Shown here one piece after another: positions 27,697 to 37,123 of a DNA stretch of 64,000 bases. Where the stretch lies: contig NZ_JACHGP010000002.1 in NCBI RefSeq assembly GCF_014202335.1, positions 124,001-188,000 on the forward strand, read 5' to 3'. The position numbers and the translations under genes are program-made. The DNA comes from Mycobacterium sp. AZCC_0083. Lineage in GTDB: Bacteria; Actinomycetota; Actinomycetes; Mycobacteriales; Mycobacteriaceae. The notes below the pieces were generated by a model. That model saw only the letters and a list, made by a program, of their open reading frames with translations, searched no databases and had not been told where the DNA came from. Position 1 is the first letter of the stretch; each line of letters begins with the position of its first letter.

Positions 27697-28281
27697 ATGT
27701 CATCGATACCGGCGAAGTGGCTCGACGACGAAGAAAAGAAGCCGGCACCCGACCCGCTGCGGCGCGTGCAGAGCCTGATCAACACGCTGGACATGGAGTC
27801 CGGCCTCGACCGGCTGGCGGCCGCAGGGGACGCCGCGCCATGGATGGCGACGAACGGACTGCTGACCCCGGGCGGCACGCCGACCGACGACGATCTCTCG
27901 ACCCTGATCGGAGTGCGAGAAGGCTTGCGCGCCTTGGTGATTCAGAACACCGACGGCCAGGCTCCCGACCCGACACTGGTGTCGCCACTTCACCAGTTGG
28001 TCGAGGACGAACCCGTGCGTGCGGCAGTGGGCGAGGACGGCGCGGTGCGACTGGCGCCTGTGGGGGATTCGCTGCGGGCCCGTCTGGTTGGGCTGTTGCT
28101 CATCGTCTCCGACGCGCAGCGTGACGGGACGTGGGCTCATCTGTTGGCGTGCGCGAACGACGACTGCCAGTGGGCGTTCTATGACCGTTCGCGCAATCAT
28201 GGCGGCACCTGGTGCGATATGGCGACGTGCGGGAACAAGCTGAAGAATCGGGACTTCCGCGCCAGGCGGCGAGTGCGCTAA
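27697..28281 (+). CDS. CGNR zinc-finger transcriptional regulator (ABATE-type)
   Basis: The 194-residue protein has an N-terminal helical ABATE-like domain (about 20-140, with RRVQSLINTLDMESGLDRLA) and a C-terminal zinc finger (CANDDCQWAFYDRSRNHGGTWCDMATCGNKLKNR) whose CGNK replaces the canonical CGNR, ending in a basic tail. The family is thought to be stress-responsive DNA-binding regulators. The ATG at 27697 is probably translated from a leaderless mRNA. The two dyads between it and the divergent gene are its likely binding sites. Its stop overlaps the convergent CPBP gene by 4 bp. Confidence 0.85.
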   Translation: MSSIPAKWLDDEEKKPAPDPLRRVQSLINTLDMESGLDRLAAAGDAAPWMATNGLLTPGGTPTDDDLSTLIGVREGLRALVIQNTDGQAPDPTLVSPLHQLVEDEPVRAAVGEDGAVRLAPVGDSLRARLVGLLLIVSDAQRDGTWAHLLACANDDCQWAFYDRSRNHGGTWCDMATCGNKLKNRDFRARRRVR

Positions 28282-29042
28282 GTCGAGAGGTGCCAGACCA
28301 GGGCCGCGGCCAGCGCCCCGAGTCCGTTCAACGACCAGTGCAGGGCGATCGGCGCGATGAGGCTGCCGCTGCGCCTGCGCAGCCACGTGAACACGAAACC
28401 GGCCGCACCGGTCGCGACGACCGCGAGCACGACGCCGGCGACCATGCCGACAATGCCGAGGCCGAACAACTTGCTGAACCCGACGTTGCTGCTCGTCAGT
28501 CCGAGGGACGTGGCGATGTGCCAGAAGCCGAACAACAGGGAACCGGCCGCGGCGACACCGCGGAAACCCCAGGCTCGATTAAGCGTTCCGTGCAGAACCC
28601 CCCGGAAGGCGAGTTCCTCGGGAATCACCGTCTGCAGCGGGATGATGACCATCGACGCGATCAGGGCACCGGACATCGTGGCGTAATGGTCGTTCATGAA
28701 CATCGGTCGCGTCCATGGCAGCAAGGCGCCAACGGCGATCACCGTGGCTACCAGTGCGACCGCGCCGAGCGCGTATCCCATGCCGGACTTCCAGTGCTCA
28801 CGTCCCAGCCCGAGCTCCGACCAGTCAAGACCGCGGGAACGGACCAGCAGGAGCAGCCCGATGGCCGCGGCAGGCACCGTTGCGACGTTGGCCCACGGGG
28901 TGGTGAAGTGGGCGATGAGGTTCGTCAGCGCCAGCACCACCACGACGACGCCGATGTCGACGTAGATGCGGAAGTGATGCAGGGCAGAGAGCTGACCGAT
29001 CAGCGGGTGGGGTGGCGCAGCCACGGCGCTGAGGTCAGACAT
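28278..29042 (-). CDS. CPBP-family intramembrane glutamic protease (Rv1863c-like)
   Basis: This 254-residue polytopic protein has about seven hydrophobic helices and the CPBP catalytic motifs: EELAFR (EExxxR, residues 142-147), FGFWH with the second-motif His at 175, and a third His in APIALHWSLN. Bacterial members process membrane or peptide substrates, and the Rce1 relatives cut prenylated proteins. The substrate is unknown. It lies between the CGNR regulator and the CoA-transferase operon, divergent from the latter with a 65-bp gap. Confidence 0.88.
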   Translation of the reverse strand: MSDLSAVAAPPHPLIGQLSALHHFRIYVDIGVVVVVLALTNLIAHFTTPWANVATVPAAAIGLLLLVRSRGLDWSELGLGREHWKSGMGYALGAVALVATVIAVGALLPWTRPMFMNDHYATMSGALIASMVIIPLQTVIPEELAFRGVLHGTLNRAWGFRGVAAAGSLLFGFWHIATSLGLTSSNVGFSKLFGLGIVGMVAGVVLAVVATGAAGFVFTWLRRRSGSLIAPIALHWSLNGLGALAAALVWHLST

Positions 29043-29107
29043 AACCGCCCAAGTCTACGTTGGACCCGCCAGTCGGCGCCGGTGCTCGCTGAACGATACT
29101 GATTCGC

Positions 29108-31483
29108 ATGTTTGACGGGTGTCAGCTTTTGGCGTCGGTGCGGGTCCTCGACATCGGAGGCGCCGAGTCCGATGGCGTTGGTCGCCTGCTCGCCGACCTT
29201 GGCGCCGACGTGCTCAAGGTCGAGCCGCCAGGAGGTGCACCCTCGCGCGCGGCACAGCCCACCGTGTCCGGGTCCAGCGTCCCGTTCACCTTGAACAACG
29301 CCAACAAGCGCGCTGCGGTGCTCGATCCTGCCGACGCCGGTGACCGCGAGCGCTTCACCGAGCTGGTCTCGGGTGCCGACATCCTGATCGACGGCGGCAC
29401 TCCCGGTGGCGCCGACGCGTTCGGCACCTCGGCTGTCGAACTCGCCGATCGCTTCGATCATCTGGTGGCGCTACAGGTGACCGACTTCGGCGCGTCGGGC
29501 CCGCACGCGGCATGGCAGGCCACCGATTCCGTGCTGTACGCGATGTCGACGGGACTGTCCAGGTCGGGGCCGACCACCGGCAGGCCGGTCCTGCCGCCGT
29601 ACGGCATCGCGTCGGCCACGGCTGCAGTGCAGGCGGCATGGGCGACGCTGGTCGCCCACTACAACCGATTGCGTTGCGGGACCGGCGATTACATCGACTT
29701 CTCGCGCCTCGAGGGCGTCCTGCAGAGCCTAGATCCGCCGTTCGGCTCCGAGGGGCAGGCAGCGGTCGGGCTGAAGGCGTCCCACGAACTATGGCGTGGC
29801 AGACCCCGCAACCAACAGCTCTATCCGACGTTCGCCTGCGTCGACGGATTCGTCCGGATCTGTGTGCTGTCGCCGAGACAGTGGCGCGGTATGCGGGCGT
29901 GGCTCGGGGAGCCGGAGGAGTTCTCCGATCCGAAGTTCGAGATCCTCGGGGCCCGCTACGCCGCGGCCGACGAGCTCAACGCCGCCATCGCCGATCTGTT
30001 CGGCCCGCAGACGATGGAATCGCTTGTCGCCGAGGGGCAGCGACGGAGCGTCCCGATCGCCGCCGTGCTCACACCAGCCGACACGTTCGCGTCCGACCAC
30101 TTCCAGTCTGTGGGCGCGCTCACCGAGACCGATCTCGCGGACGGAACCCCGATGACCGTGCCGACCGGCCCGTTCGTGGTCGACGGTGGTCGCGCAGGGA
30201 TCGTCCGGCCCGCTCCTGCGGTCGGTGCCGACGAGCCGGCGTGGACCGCCGCCCGCCCCGGGACGGGCAGTCCCATCGGCCAGGTCACAGATAGGCCGTT
30301 CGAGGGCTTGCGGATCCTCGACCTCGGCATCATCGTCGCGGGAGGTGAGCTCGGGAGGTTGTTCGCCGACCTCGGAGCCGAGGTCATCAAGGTCGAGAGT
30401 GCGGCGTATCCGGACGGGCTGCGACAGACGCCGCCGGGTCAACTGCTGAGCCGATCCTGGGCGTTGACCCATCGTAACGAATCCGGCCTCGGCCTTGACC
30501 TGCGCCACCCCGAAGGGGCCGCGGTCTTCCGCCGCCTAGTCGCGGACACGCACGCGGTGTTCGCGAACTTCAAGCCGGGAACACTTGCCGCCCTGGGTTT
30601 CTCCTACGACGAGCTGCGCAAGTTGAATCCGCGGATCGTGCTTGCCGAGAGCAGCGCATACGGCGCGACGGGACCGTGGAGTGGCCGGATGGGTTACGGC
30701 CCGCTGGTGCGGGCGATGACCGGCGTCAGCCGACTCTGGACCTCGGACGATCCCGCCGACCCCAATTTCTATGATGCCACCACGATCTTCCCCGACCACG
30801 TCGTCGGGAGGATCACCGCCGTCGCTGCGCTGGCTGCCCTGATCAACCAGCTCACCACCGATGCCGGCGCTCACGTCCACATCTCACAGGCGGAGGCCGC
30901 CGTCAACCAACTCGCCACGACCTACGTGGCCGAGGCCGCCCGCGCGGCCGGTCTTGCCGTCGTCGACGACGCGGCGATTCACGCCGTGTGCCCGTGTGCG
31001 GGTGACGACGAGTGGTGCGTGATATCGGTCCGCTCCGAAGAAGACCGCATCGCCGTGGCCAAGGCCATCGGGGTCGCCGAACTATCAGGCAGTACAACGG
31101 AGTTCGCCGATTCGGTGTCGGCTTGGACGGCTGGCCGCGACAAGGGCGACGTCGTCGAAGCGATGCAGGACGCGGGCGTACCCGCGGGGCCGATGAACCG
31201 GGCCGTGGACGTGCTGGCCGATCCCCAGGTGGCGTTCCGCCGGCTCTACACCGAGATGATCCACCCTTTGCTCGAGGCGCCGCTGACCGCCGAGACGCAT
31301 GCCGCGCCCTTCCTGCACATCCCCGACGCGGCGATGCGGCCCGCACCGATGCCGGGGGAGCACACCCGCGAGATCGCCAGGACGCTGCTGGGTTTGGATA
31401 CCGAGCAAACCGAGCGCTTGATCACCGAGGGCGTGCTGTTCAGCTGGACCAATCCCGACGAGGAAACCAGGAGCTCCACATGA
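29108..31483 (+). CDS. Double-domain CaiB/BaiF (family III) CoA-transferase (Rv1866-like)
   Basis: The 791-residue protein consists of two family III CoA-transferase domains in tandem: the first at about 8-365 (VRVLDIGG...LADLGADVLKVEPPGG) and the second at about 395-780 (LRILDLGIIVAGGELGRLFADLGAEVIKVES). Such proteins move CoA between carboxylic acids. Fusing two domains could pre-form the interlocked dimer. The second domain keeps FANFKPGTLAALGFSYDEL and the catalytic-region layout; the first is more divergent. The stop overlaps the aldehyde dehydrogenase ATG by 4 bp, so the pathway probably includes an aldehyde oxidation. Confidence 0.9.
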   Translation: MFDGCQLLASVRVLDIGGAESDGVGRLLADLGADVLKVEPPGGAPSRAAQPTVSGSSVPFTLNNANKRAAVLDPADAGDRERFTELVSGADILIDGGTPGGADAFGTSAVELADRFDHLVALQVTDFGASGPHAAWQATDSVLYAMSTGLSRSGPTTGRPVLPPYGIASATAAVQAAWATLVAHYNRLRCGTGDYIDFSRLEGVLQSLDPPFGSEGQAAVGLKASHELWRGRPRNQQLYPTFACVDGFVRICVLSPRQWRGMRAWLGEPEEFSDPKFEILGARYAAADELNAAIADLFGPQTMESLVAEGQRRSVPIAAVLTPADTFASDHFQSVGALTETDLADGTPMTVPTGPFVVDGGRAGIVRPAPAVGADEPAWTAARPGTGSPIGQVTDRPFEGLRILDLGIIVAGGELGRLFADLGAEVIKVESAAYPDGLRQTPPGQLLSRSWALTHRNESGLGLDLRHPEGAAVFRRLVADTHAVFANFKPGTLAALGFSYDELRKLNPRIVLAESSAYGATGPWSGRMGYGPLVRAMTGVSRLWTSDDPADPNFYDATTIFPDHVVGRITAVAALAALINQLTTDAGAHVHISQAEAAVNQLATTYVAEAARAAGLAVVDDAAIHAVCPCAGDDEWCVISVRSEEDRIAVAKAIGVAELSGSTTEFADSVSAWTAGRDKGDVVEAMQDAGVPAGPMNRAVDVLADPQVAFRRLYTEMIHPLLEAPLTAETHAAPFLHIPDAAMRPAPMPGEHTREIARTLLGLDTEQTERLITEGVLFSWTNPDEETRSST

Positions 31484-32922
31484 CGACTGCGATCGACGCA
31501 GGCGCAAGGGTGTTCGTCGACGGGCACTTCCGCAAAGCGGTCGAAACTCAGGCCGTGATCGAGGCCGCAACGGGTGAACCGCTCGGCAACGGTTCGGCTG
31601 CAACGGAATCCGAAGTCGACGACGCGGTCGCCGCCGCTCGCGTCGCCCTTCCCGGATGGTCGGCGACGCCCGCGGCGGAACGCGCCGAGGTGCTGCTCCG
31701 GTTCGCCGACGCACTGCAGGCCCGCGCCACGGACACGAACGAGCTGTGCACGCGCGAGAACGGCATGCCGATCCGGCTGTCGCGGGGTGCGAACGGAATC
31801 TTTCCTGCGGCACTACTGCGGTACTACGCGGGCCTGATCGGTGACGCCGCCGAGGAAGAGATTCGACCGTCCATGATCGGGCACACGATCGTGCGGCGCG
31901 AACCCGTCGGCGTCGTCGGCGCGATCACCCCCTGGAACTACCCGCAGGCGTTGGCGGCGATGAAGATCGCCCCCGCGCTCGCCGCCGGCTGCACCATGGT
32001 GCTGAAGGCGGCGCCCGAAACCGCGTTGGACGCCTTGATCTTCGGCGAGGCGGCCCACGACGCCGGCTTGCCTCCTGGAGTGCTCAACATCATCGCGGGC
32101 GGCCCCGTCGCGGGCGCGCACCTGGTGCAACATCCCGGCGTCGACAAGGTGGCGTTCACCGGTTCGACTGCGGCGGGCCGGGTCATCGGCGAGATGTGCG
32201 CGCGGTTGGTTCGTCCGGTCACGCTGGAGCTTGGTGGAAAGTCGGCGGCAATCATCCTCGACGACGCCGACCTCGACGCAACCATGAAGGGGCTGCGCTC
32301 GGCGTCGTTCGTCAACAACGGACAGACCTGCCATCTGAGCTCGCGGATCCTGGCGCCGCGGTCGCGCTACGCCGATGTGGTCGACGCGGTGGCCGCGCTG
32401 GCCGACGGGCTCACCGTCGGCGACCCATTGGAGAAGTCCACCGACGTCGGTCCGCTGGTCAGTGCCCGCCAGCGTGAGCGCGTGCTGGACTACATCGAGA
32501 TCGGCAAGTCCGAAGGTGCCAAAGTCGTGGCCGGCGGCTCCGTTCCGGCCGATCAACCCAGGGGCTGGTTCGTCTCGCCAACGGTGTTCGCCGACGTGGA
32601 CAACTCGGCCCGCATCGCGCAGGAGGAGATCTTCGGACCGGTGCTTGCCGTCATCGCCTACGACACCGAGCGCCAGGCGATCGACATCGCCAACGACAGC
32701 GAGTTCGGTCTTGGCGGCACTGTTTGGTCGACGGATGCCGACCGTGCCACCGACGTCGCCCGCGCAGTACGCACCGGGTCCATCGGCGTCAACGACTACG
32801 CCCTAGACCTGCAGGCACCGTTCGGCGGGGTGAAGGCCAGTGGCATCGGCCGCGAGCTGGGACCCGAGGGGCTTGCGGCCTACCAGACCCTGAAGTCCAT
32901 CTACCGGGTCGGCCCGGCTTAG
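31480..32922 (+). CDS. NAD(P)-dependent aldehyde dehydrogenase
   Basis: The 480-residue enzyme has the general-base Glu 250 in VTLELGGKSA, the nucleophilic Cys 284 in VNNGQTC, the GSTAAGR nucleotide loop and ITPWNYPQALAAMKIAPAL. It oxidises an unknown aldehyde to its acid. The ATG at 31480 sits in the CoA-transferase stop (ATGA) behind AGGAG, which sets the start; a longer in-frame extension upstream is spurious. The thiolase-like gene follows by 21 bp. The set suggests degradation of a branched or cyclic compound through a CoA ester. Confidence 0.94.
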   Translation: MTTAIDAGARVFVDGHFRKAVETQAVIEAATGEPLGNGSAATESEVDDAVAAARVALPGWSATPAAERAEVLLRFADALQARATDTNELCTRENGMPIRLSRGANGIFPAALLRYYAGLIGDAAEEEIRPSMIGHTIVRREPVGVVGAITPWNYPQALAAMKIAPALAAGCTMVLKAAPETALDALIFGEAAHDAGLPPGVLNIIAGGPVAGAHLVQHPGVDKVAFTGSTAAGRVIGEMCARLVRPVTLELGGKSAAIILDDADLDATMKGLRSASFVNNGQTCHLSSRILAPRSRYADVVDAVAALADGLTVGDPLEKSTDVGPLVSARQRERVLDYIEIGKSEGAKVVAGGSVPADQPRGWFVSPTVFADVDNSARIAQEEIFGPVLAVIAYDTERQAIDIANDSEFGLGGTVWSTDADRATDVARAVRTGSIGVNDYALDLQAPFGGVKASGIGRELGPEGLAAYQTLKSIYRVGPA

Positions 32923-32943
32923 CCCCTTCGAAAGGTTTCATCG

Positions 32944-34419
32944 GTGCCCATCGACCCCAGAACGCCCGTCCTCGTCGGCTACGGCCAGGTCAACCAGCAC
33001 GACGACGATCCATCGGTCACGCCCATCGATCTGATCGAGCGGGCCGCCCGCGCCGCAGCGGATCCTCGCGTTCTGGAGGCCGTCGACTCGGTGCGCATCG
33101 TCAACCTGCTGTCGTGGCGGTATCGGAATCCCGGTCTGCTCGTCGCGGAGCGCATCCGGGCATCGCATGCGGATAGCTGGTACAGCAGCGTCGGCGGCAA
33201 CGTACCCCAGTCGCTGGTCAACCAGGCCAGCCTCGACATTGCTGGTGGCCGCGTCGACACCGTGCTGATCGCAGGCGCCGAGGCGTGGCGCACCCGCACG
33301 AGGGTACGTGCTGCGGGTGGCACGCTGGACTGGCCCAAACAGGACGAATCGGTGCCAGAACCGAAGGGCGCCAACGACAAGTTCGAGATGGCAGGGCCCG
33401 TCGAGATCAAGATCCACCTGGACCGGCCCGCGTACGTCTACCCGCTGTTCGAGCAGGCGTTGAGGATCGCCGCGGGGGAGACGTCGGACGCGCACCGCCG
33501 TCGCATCGGCGAGCTCTGGGCCCGGTTCAGCGCAGTGGCCCAAGACAATCCGCACGCCTGGAACCGGAATCCCTTGTCCGCGAGGGAGATCTGGCAGCCC
33601 GGGCCCAGCAATCGGATGATCAGCTGGCCGTACACCAAGCTGATGAACTCGAACAACATGGTCGATCAGGGCGCCGCACTTATGCTGACGTCAGCGGAGA
33701 AGGCGACGCACCTCCAGATCCCCACCGACCGGTGGGTGTTCCCCTACGCAGGCACCGACGCGCACGACACCTACCTGATCGGCGAGCGTGCCGAGTTCAA
33801 CACCTCGGCTGCCATCCGGATCGCGGGCAGGCGGGCACTCGAACTGGCGGGAACGAGCATCGACGACGTCGACCTGGTCGACCTCTACTCGTGCTTCCCA
33901 TCGGCGGTCCAGGTCGCGGCGAACGAACTCGGACTACCCCTGGACGACCCCCAGCGCCCACTCACGGTCACCGGCGGCCTCACGTTCGCCGGCGGGCCGT
34001 GGAACAACTATGTATCGCACTCCATCGCCACCATGGCGGAGCGACTGGTGTCGGCTCCAGGCGCCGTCGGCTTCATCAGCGCCAACGGCGGCTACCTCAC
34101 CAAGCACAGCTTCGGCGTCTACGGAACCCAACCGCCCGCAGGCGACTTCCGTTGGGAGGACGTGCAACCCACCGTCGACGCCGAACCCACCCGAGTCGCG
34201 GAGGTGGAATGGTCTGGCGTCGGCACCGTCGAGACCTGGACCACCCCCTTCACCAGGGATGGCGCACCGGAGAAGGCGTTCCTCGCGGTCCGCACCCCCG
34301 AGGACACCCGCGCGCTGGCGATGATCACCGACGCAGGAGAAGCCGAGGCCAGCATCCGCGAGGACATCGCGGGCGCCAAGGTGCGGGTGGAGGCCGACGG
34401 TACTGCCGCCCTGCTCTGA
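32944..34419 (+). CDS. Thiolase-like / lipid-transfer protein (Rv1867-like)
   Basis: This 491-residue protein has a thiolase fold: VLVGYGQVNQ at the start, SSVGGNVPQSLVNQASLDI where thiolases carry the acyl-accepting Cys, DLVDLYSCFPSAVQVAANELG and a C-terminal SANGGYLTKHSFGVYG. The nucleophilic Cys is replaced (GGNVPQ), so a standard condensing thiolase reaction is unlikely. Related proteins are annotated as acetyl-CoA acetyltransferase or SCP2-thiolase. GTG start at 32944. It completes the CoA-transferase operon. Confidence 0.85.
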   Translation: MPIDPRTPVLVGYGQVNQHDDDPSVTPIDLIERAARAAADPRVLEAVDSVRIVNLLSWRYRNPGLLVAERIRASHADSWYSSVGGNVPQSLVNQASLDIAGGRVDTVLIAGAEAWRTRTRVRAAGGTLDWPKQDESVPEPKGANDKFEMAGPVEIKIHLDRPAYVYPLFEQALRIAAGETSDAHRRRIGELWARFSAVAQDNPHAWNRNPLSAREIWQPGPSNRMISWPYTKLMNSNNMVDQGAALMLTSAEKATHLQIPTDRWVFPYAGTDAHDTYLIGERAEFNTSAAIRIAGRRALELAGTSIDDVDLVDLYSCFPSAVQVAANELGLPLDDPQRPLTVTGGLTFAGGPWNNYVSHSIATMAERLVSAPGAVGFISANGGYLTKHSFGVYGTQPPAGDFRWEDVQPTVDAEPTRVAEVEWSGVGTVETWTTPFTRDGAPEKAFLAVRTPEDTRALAMITDAGEAEASIREDIAGAKVRVEADGTAALL

Positions 34420-34454
34420 CCGTGCCCGACCACGAGCGACCGCGCCCGACCACT

Positions 34455-34480
34455 AGCGCGTAGCGCGGTGGTTACGCGCT
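34455..34480 (+). terminator. Hairpin after the CoA-transferase operon
   Basis: AGCGCGTA (34455-34462) pairs perfectly with TACGCGCT (34473-34480) over 8 bp with a 10-nt loop. No T-run follows. It lies in the 100-bp gap before the symporter gene, next to a short direct repeat of GCCCGACCAC. Confidence 0.45.
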
Positions 34481-34519
34481 CCACACAACGACGACACGTG
34501 ACCGCGGTACGTGTTGTCG

Positions 34520-35860
34520 ATGACGGACACACGCAAGCCCCGTTGGTACAGATCGCTATTCGCCCAACTCCTGGTCGCCATCGTCGCGGGCATCCTGGTC
34601 GGGTGGCTGTGGCCGGCGTTCGGCGCCGATCTCAAGCCCCTTGCCGACGGCTTCATCAAGCTCATCAAGATGCTGATCGCGCCGATCATCTTCTGCACCG
34701 TCGTCATCGGTATCGCCCACGTCGGCGACCTCAAGTCGGTCGGCCGGATCGGCGTCAAGGCCCTGATCTACTTCGAGGTCGTCACCACGTTCGCCCTGCT
34801 GTTCGGGCTGCTGATCGGCAACGTCGTGAAGCCCGGTGCGGGGTTCAACATCGACGCGCAGACACTGGCCAGCGGAGCCGATGCGGTCGCCAAGAAGACG
34901 GGAACTGGGGAACTGCCCCATACGGTGGAGTTCCTGCTCAACATCATTCCGACGTCGATCATCTCCGCCTTTGCCGAGAACCAGCTGCTGCAGGTGCTCT
35001 TCTTCGCGGTGCTGTTCGGCTTGGCGCTTGCCAAGTTCGGCGAGCACGGGCCGCCGGTGGTGTTCGAGTTGATCGAGCATTTCAGCAGCCTGTTCTTCAC
35101 CATCATCGGCTGGATCATGAAGCTGGCACCGCTTGCCGCGTTCGGCGCGATGGCCTACATCATCGGCCAGTACGGGATCGCGTCACTGGGCAGCTACGCG
35201 AAGCTGATCGGGGCCTGTTATCTGGGGGCGGCGCTGTTCATCCTCGTCCTTGCGGCGATCGCGTGGTTCTTCGCTGGGGTGAACCTCTGGCGCTTCCTCG
35301 TCTACATCAAGGACGAGTTCTTCCTCGCACTCGGCACCGCGTCCACCGAGGTCGTCCTGCCGCGCATCATGGACAAGTTGATGTATGCCGGATGTTCGCG
35401 CACCACAACGGGTTTGGTGGTGCCTACCGGCTACTCGTTCAACCTGGACGGCGCCACGCTCTACCTGTCGATCTGCGTGCTGTTCCTGGCCCAGGCGCTC
35501 GGCGTCGACCTCAGCCTTGGGGAACAGATCACGGCCGTCCTGGTGCTGATGCTGACCTCGAAGGGCATGGCAGGCGTGCCCGGTTCGTCGTTCCTTGCCC
35601 TTTCGGCGACGGTAGCCGCCATCGGACATGGCGCCATCCCCGTGGCCGCCGTCGCCCTGCTACTCGGTGCGGACCGGATCATGGATTCGATGCGGGTGTC
35701 GGTGAACCTGCTCGGAAACTGCGTCGCGACGATGGTGGTTGCCCGGTGGGAGGGCCAGCTCGACTCCGCGCGTATGAGCAGCGTGTTGCGCGGTGAGGAC
35801 ATCGAACCGCTCGAGGAGGCCGACGTCGAGCCGCAGAGGGAGGTCGTCGGGGCGGGCTAA
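34520..35860 (+). CDS. Dicarboxylate/glutamate:cation symporter (DAACS family)
   Basis: The 446-residue polytopic protein resembles DctA/GltP: APIIFCTVVIGIAHVGD, the serine-rich hairpin region before TASTEVVLPRIMDKL, GYSFNLDGATLYL (the N-x-x-x-x-T-like binding segment) and AGVPGSSFLALSATV. It imports C4-dicarboxylates or acidic amino acids with H+ or Na+. ATG 34520 or GTG 34511 may be the start; neither has a good ribosome binding site. It converges on the flavoprotein gene with a 4-bp overlap. The C-terminal 30 residues are acidic and cytoplasmic. Confidence 0.9.
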   Translation: MTDTRKPRWYRSLFAQLLVAIVAGILVGWLWPAFGADLKPLADGFIKLIKMLIAPIIFCTVVIGIAHVGDLKSVGRIGVKALIYFEVVTTFALLFGLLIGNVVKPGAGFNIDAQTLASGADAVAKKTGTGELPHTVEFLLNIIPTSIISAFAENQLLQVLFFAVLFGLALAKFGEHGPPVVFELIEHFSSLFFTIIGWIMKLAPLAAFGAMAYIIGQYGIASLGSYAKLIGACYLGAALFILVLAAIAWFFAGVNLWRFLVYIKDEFFLALGTASTEVVLPRIMDKLMYAGCSRTTTGLVVPTGYSFNLDGATLYLSICVLFLAQALGVDLSLGEQITAVLVLMLTSKGMAGVPGSSFLALSATVAAIGHGAIPVAAVALLLGADRIMDSMRVSVNLLGNCVATMVVARWEGQLDSARMSSVLRGEDIEPLEEADVEPQREVVGAG

Positions 35861-37086
35861 CTCAGTAGGGTGCCGAGCGGCTGCTGCGGATCGGCCAGCC
35901 GGCCCGGATCCACCGGCGTGCGAGCCCGGATGAGCGATTTCACGTCATCGAGCACGTCCCAGACGTTGACGTTCATCCCGGCAAGCACGCGGCTCTCGCC
36001 GTCCAGCCAGAACGCGACGAACTCGCGTTTCGTGACGTCGCCGCGGAACACGACGCGCTCGTAGTCCGGGGCGTGGCCGACGTACTCCATGCCGAGGTCG
36101 TACTGATCGGTGAAGAAGTAGGGCAGCTCGTCGTAGCTACCCGGACTGCCGAGCATGCCCGCCACCGCGACGGCGGGCTGCTTGAGCGCGTTGGCCCAGT
36201 GCTCGGTGCGGATGCGGGTACCGAACAGCGGGTGGGCGGCCGCCGCAATGTCGCCAACGGCGTAGACGTCGTCGTCACTGCTCTTCAACGACGCGTCGAC
36301 GAGGACACCGCTGCCCGCCATCTGAAGGCCCGCCTGCTCGGCCAGGTCGACGTTGGGGCTCGCACCGACCGCGACGAGTACCGCATCGGCATCGACCGTG
36401 GATCCATCACCAAGTCGCAGCCCCGTCGCCCTGCCACCGTCGGTGGTGATCGCCTCGACCGATGTCTTCAGCCGCAGGTCCACGCCGTGTTCGCGGTGCA
36501 ACTGCGCGAACACCTCCGCCGCCTCGCGCCCAAGGGCTCCGAGCAGCGGCAACTCCGCGGTCTCCACGACCGTCACCGTGACGCCGTGCGCGCGGGCGCT
36601 CGCGGCGACCTCCAGGCCGATCCAACCCGCTCCGACGACCGCGAGCCGCGCGCCGTCGGTCAGCGTCGACAGAAGTGCAGCGGCATCGTCGACCGTGCGC
36701 AGGTAGTGGACTCCCTCCGCGTCGGCCCCGGGGATCGGCGGCCTGCGTGAACTCGACCCGGTGGCCAGCAGCAGCTTGTCGTAGTGCTCGACGCCGTCGG
36801 CGAATCCGACCGTGTGCGATCCACGGTCGATGGTGGTGACCGTGGTGCCCAATCGCAGGTCGACGTCGTGCTCGCGGTACCAGTCCGCCGGGTCGACGGT
36901 GAAGTCCGCGAGGGCCTTCTTGCCCGCCAGGTACTCCTTGGACAGCGGCGGACGTTCGTAGGGGAGGTGGTCCTCTGCTCCGAAGAGCACCACGGTGCCT
37001 TCGAAGTCGTTGTCGCGCAGCGCCTCTGCGGCCTTTGCGCCAGCCAGGCCTCCACCAGCGATGACGAATGTTGACGACGATGTCAT
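35857..37086 (-). CDS. FAD-dependent NAD(P)H:ferredoxin reductase-like protein (Rv1869c-like)
   Basis: The 409-residue flavoprotein has FAD loop FVIAGGGLAGAKAAEAL at the N-terminus, the ERPPLSKEYLAG motif of ferredoxin/putidaredoxin reductases, NAD loop LAVVGAGWIGLEVAASA and VYAVGDIAA for FAD, plus the C-terminal reductase domain. It should pass electrons from NAD(P)H to a small iron-sulphur protein. No ferredoxin gene is adjacent. ATG 37086 is chosen because the conserved fold begins right there. Confidence 0.92.
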   Translation of the reverse strand: MTSSSTFVIAGGGLAGAKAAEALRDNDFEGTVVLFGAEDHLPYERPPLSKEYLAGKKALADFTVDPADWYREHDVDLRLGTTVTTIDRGSHTVGFADGVEHYDKLLLATGSSSRRPPIPGADAEGVHYLRTVDDAAALLSTLTDGARLAVVGAGWIGLEVAASARAHGVTVTVVETAELPLLGALGREAAEVFAQLHREHGVDLRLKTSVEAITTDGGRATGLRLGDGSTVDADAVLVAVGASPNVDLAEQAGLQMAGSGVLVDASLKSSDDDVYAVGDIAAAAHPLFGTRIRTEHWANALKQPAVAVAGMLGSPGSYDELPYFFTDQYDLGMEYVGHAPDYERVVFRGDVTKREFVAFWLDGESRVLAGMNVNVWDVLDDVKSLIRARTPVDPGRLADPQQPLGTLLS

Positions 37087-37123
37087 GTCAACCGAGCGTA
37101 CTCGCGGAGGAGTCGCTAGCGAA

